From: CAVSIP01 sp963728075
Lineage (GTDB): Bacteria; Actinomycetota; Actinomycetes; JAFAQI01; DASSKL01
Length of the DNA: 64,000 nucleotides
NCBI GenBank assembly: GCA_963728075.1
Contig: CAVSIP010000004.1
Location: 62,001-126,000, forward strand
Reading direction: 5' to 3'
Made by a program: the position numbers and the translations under genes. The notes under the pieces were generated by a model that worked only from the letters and a program-made list of their open reading frames with translations, was not told where the DNA came from and made no database searches. Below, in pieces: positions 61,342 to 64,000 of this stretch; position 1 is the stretch's first letter; each line of letters begins with the position of its first letter.

Positions 61342-63711
61342 ATGAACGGCACGCGAGGGTCGCCGGGCGGGCGCTCGTTCGGGACACTGGTCGTAGTCGC
61401 TGCCACGACGATGGCGCTGCTGCCGCTGGGGGCGACGGGTGCAGCGGAGATCAGCTACCCGACCACCGTCTGGGTCAGCATGCAGACCGGCAACGGCGGC
61501 GGTGAGCAGCCGGCGCTCAGTTCCGACGGCCGCTACTCCGTCGTGGTCGGCCGCGGCAGCACCAACGCCGGCCTCTGGAAGATGGACACGACCAACGGCA
61601 CGATGGTCGCGCACCTGACCGCCCACCAGGTGTCCAACCCGGACATCAGCGGTGGTGGCCGCTACGTGGCGTACGCGGTGCCGGGATCCGCCGGCAGCAC
61701 CGGCGGCGGGGTCTTCGTCTGGGACACGAAGACGGACAGGACCGTCCTGGTCAGCGTGCACAGTGACGGCAGCCGGATCACTGGCGCGTTCTTCGACTAC
61801 CCCGCCATCACGGACAACGGCCGCTTCGTCGCCTTCCGCGGCCCGGCCGGCGGCAGCGGCAGCGGCAGTGACGGCACGACCGGCACGGCGCCGCAGCGCG
61901 TCTACGTCCACGACCGCGACGCGGACCAGGACGGGATCTACGACGAGGCGGGCGCGGGCGCGACCTCCACGGTCGTCGCCAGCAGGGCCGACGGTGCCGA
62001 CGGGGCTGAGGTGCAGGCGTCGTTCCCGGACATCTCCAACGACGGTCGATACGTCGCCTTCCAGTCCGCTGACGCGGCGCTCATGCCCTCGGACGGAACG
62101 ACCGAGGAGGGTGGCGGCAGCGGTGGCACCGGCGGATCCGGCGGCACTGGCGGGTCCGGCGAGGAGACCACGGTCCCGGCGCAGGTGTTCGTCCGCGACC
62201 TGACCGCCGGCACCACGGCGATGGTCAGCGTCACGCCGGAAGGCGCGCCGGGCAACGGCTCCAGCGCGCTGACGGCCGCGCCGACGATCAGCGCTGACGG
62301 CAGCAAGATCGCCTTCGAGTCGCTGGCCACCGACCTGGTGACCGACGCACTCACGGACCCCGACACCGCGCGCGTCTACCCGTACGTGGCGACGGTGGAC
62401 CGGACCGCCGACCCGGTGACGGTGGCGATCCAGCTGGTGCCGACCAGCGACACGCCGCTCGAGCCGCTGACCATTGACCCGTGCACGGGCGCCGACTACA
62501 CGACGCCGCCCGCTCCCGTCATGGGCGGCGCCCCGGCGATCAGCCGGGACGGCACGACGGTCGCCTTCGTCTCGGAGGCCCCGCTCACGGAGGACGACAC
62601 CAACGCCACCGACGTTGTGTCCGACACCGACCCGCCCACGGTCATCTCCGAGATGCGGGTGAAGGACGTCTACCGCACCGTGCTCGGCTCGACCGGCCTG
62701 GCCCGGATGAGCGTCGTCCTCGACGGCAGCGACGGCGTGGAGGCCGGCGGCTGCCGGACGCCGCAGCACTCGCACGAAGGCGAGCCGGCGCCGGCCGTCG
62801 TGGCCAACGGCACCGACCCGCAGATCAGCGCGACCGGCCAGGTCGTGCTGTTCGCCTCGGCCGGCAACCTCACCGGCGGCCGGACCAGCGAGGAGGGAAC
62901 GGAGAGCGGTGCCGGGGTGACCGCCCTGGCCGAGCCGACCTCCGTCGCCCTCGAGACCGCCGCGTACGCGCGGCTGCTGGGCGCCGAGACGGCGTACACG
63001 GGCGACGACGTCGGCGACGTTCCGCCTCCGCCGCCTCCGCCTCCGCCGCCTCCGCCTCCGCCGTCCGACGGTGGTGGCGGTGTCCCGGCGACGCCGGGGG
63101 AGCAGCCAGGGCAGCTGCTCTGCCAGCCGGGTCTGGGGATGCCGTTCACGGACGTGGCCAGCGGCAGCGTGCACCGTGACGCCGTGGCGTGCATGTACCG
63201 CTACGGGATCACCAACGGGCTGACGGCCGGCACGTACGGGCCGATGGCACCGGTGACGCGCGAGCAGATGGCCTCCTTCCTGGTTCGCGTGCTGACCCAG
63301 GCGGGCGTCCTCGTGCCCAGGCCGGTCCCTGACGGGTTCGCCGACGACCAGGCCTCCGTGCACCACACGGCCATCAACCAGCTGGCCGCGCTGGGCATCG
63401 TGCTCGGTCGCCAGCCGGGCGTCTACGCGCCGTCGGAGGTCGTCACCCGGGAGCAGATGGCGTCGTTCCTGGTGCGCGTCTACCAGGAGACCGGCGGCAC
63501 CCTGCCCACCGCGCCACCGAACGCCTTCACCGACGACGAGACCTCGGCGCACCACCTGGCCATCAACCAGGCGGCCGAGCTCGGGTTCGCCAAGGGGGTC
63601 GGTGCGTCGGCGTTCGCTCCGGTCCGCGGGACGCAGCGGGACGCGATGGCGTCCTTCCTGTACCGCCTGATGAACCAGCTGCTCGCCGACGGCAAGGTCC
63701 ACGTGAGCTGA
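61342..63711 (+). CDS. Secreted seven-repeat PD40 beta-propeller protein with three SLH domains
   Basis: A 789-residue protein. Signal peptide about 1-32. Seven PD40/TolB-like motifs of the type S-x-DGRYVAF are visible: LSSDGRYSVVV, ISGGGRYVAYA, ITDNGRFVAFR, ISNDGRYVAFQ, ISADGSKIAFE, ISRDGTTVAFV and ISATGQVVLFA, enough for one propeller. A Gly/Ser linker lies between blades four and five. A run of 13 Pro (about 561-573) leads to three SLH repeats (about 600-780; VTREQMASFLVRV twice). GAGAGGTGA precedes the ATG. The ligand or enzymatic role is unknown. Confidence 0.87.
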   Translation: MNGTRGSPGGRSFGTLVVVAATTMALLPLGATGAAEISYPTTVWVSMQTGNGGGEQPALSSDGRYSVVVGRGSTNAGLWKMDTTNGTMVAHLTAHQVSNPDISGGGRYVAYAVPGSAGSTGGGVFVWDTKTDRTVLVSVHSDGSRITGAFFDYPAITDNGRFVAFRGPAGGSGSGSDGTTGTAPQRVYVHDRDADQDGIYDEAGAGATSTVVASRADGADGAEVQASFPDISNDGRYVAFQSADAALMPSDGTTEEGGGSGGTGGSGGTGGSGEETTVPAQVFVRDLTAGTTAMVSVTPEGAPGNGSSALTAAPTISADGSKIAFESLATDLVTDALTDPDTARVYPYVATVDRTADPVTVAIQLVPTSDTPLEPLTIDPCTGADYTTPPAPVMGGAPAISRDGTTVAFVSEAPLTEDDTNATDVVSDTDPPTVISEMRVKDVYRTVLGSTGLARMSVVLDGSDGVEAGGCRTPQHSHEGEPAPAVVANGTDPQISATGQVVLFASAGNLTGGRTSEEGTESGAGVTALAEPTSVALETAAYARLLGAETAYTGDDVGDVPPPPPPPPPPPPPPSDGGGGVPATPGEQPGQLLCQPGLGMPFTDVASGSVHRDAVACMYRYGITNGLTAGTYGPMAPVTREQMASFLVRVLTQAGVLVPRPVPDGFADDQASVHHTAINQLAALGIVLGRQPGVYAPSEVVTREQMASFLVRVYQETGGTLPTAPPNAFTDDETSAHHLAINQAAELGFAKGVGASAFAPVRGTQRDAMASFLYRLMNQLLADGKVHVS
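63022..63063 (+). repeat. CCGCCTCCG microsatellite encoding polyproline
   Basis: Short tandem units of CCGCCTCCG and CCGCCT encode the proline hinge between propeller and SLH domains of the PD40 protein. The number of repeats is likely to vary between strains, altering hinge length without frameshift when whole codons change. Confidence 0.75.
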
Positions 63712-63725
63712 CGTCCTGGCTCACG

Positions 63726-63753
63726 GAAGGGGCGGCCACCCGGCCGCCCCTTC
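63726..63753 (+). terminator. Hairpin terminator after the PD40/SLH gene
   Basis: Arms GAAGGGGCGGCC (63726-63737) and GGCCGCCCCTTC (63742-63753) with an ACCC loop, about 15 bp after the stop codon. Confidence 0.85.
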
Positions 63754-63820
63754 TCGTGCCCGGCCGCACCGGCTCGTACGCCGGGTGAGTGATCCGTGAG
63801 TGGTCGGGGACGATGCGCCC

Positions 63821-64000
<180 letters not shown>

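Overview
The DNA is very GC-rich and reads as a chromosomal segment of an actinobacterium. Lineage markers are mycothiol S-conjugate amidase (mca, 38290-39195), a Bpa/PafE-type proteasome activator (52753-53205), the order mfd - PPIase lipoprotein - mazG - DUF885 - eno - ftsB-like - DUF501 - ppx, a PPOX/F420-type small oxidoreductase, a CsoR-controlled copper module, and many GTG starts with 4-bp overlaps. The genus cannot be fixed from the sequence. I saw no phage, IS element, CRISPR array or rRNA. There is one tRNA, tRNA-Leu(UAA), at 18955-19036.

Layout. 183-12341: repair and housekeeping genes on the plus strand, ending in a family 5-like uracil-DNA glycosylase. 12342-12843: a 502-bp gene-poor convergent gap carrying three and a half 84-bp tandem repeats; each repeat holds a strong ribosome binding site and an identical 8-codon micro-ORF. 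12844-16631 (minus): an MFS gene coupled to a membrane GGDEF/EAL protein. 16755-22283: ndh, an HNH endonuclease, tRNA-Leu, adk, small enzymes, a thiolase and a frameshifted MBL hydrolase. 22307-25606: sulfur amino acid genes cbs and metB flanking a frameshifted msrA. 25588-39779: transporters, a VWA/AAA pair, FIST, ROK, a MarR/DHA2 efflux pair, ilvA, hpd, greA, mca and arfB.

39881-54067 looks like a low-oxygen and dormancy region: cydABDC, an OmpR-type two-component system, an ABC-2 exporter, and a tight six-gene operon. The operon encodes an Rv2629-like release-factor-fold protein, a Cys-rich mini-protein, a ribosome hibernation factor with two C-terminal dimerisation modules, the proteasome activator Bpa, an adenosine-specific kinase family protein and a cupin. 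Similar palindromes resembling the mycobacterial DosR box core (GGGAC-N4-GTCCC) lie before cydA, before the response regulator gene, before the ABC gene (imperfect) and before the six-gene operon. This suggests one oxygen- or stress-responsive regulon that combines the bd oxidase, ribosome hibernation and rescue, and proteasomal turnover.

54049-56858 is a copper module (copA, copZ-like, csoR) with a recognisable CsoR operator. 56939-64000 is rich in envelope and secreted proteins: a metzincin-like protease, a VanY-type peptidase with a coiled coil, a GerMN/Gmad2/SLH protein, a seven-repeat PD40/SLH protein, and the start of a YyaL-like thioredoxin-fold protein. Four single-base +1 frameshifts (mfd, the MBL gene, two in msrA) leave everything else in those genes intact; sequencing or assembly error is the simplest explanation and should be excluded before the genes are called dead.
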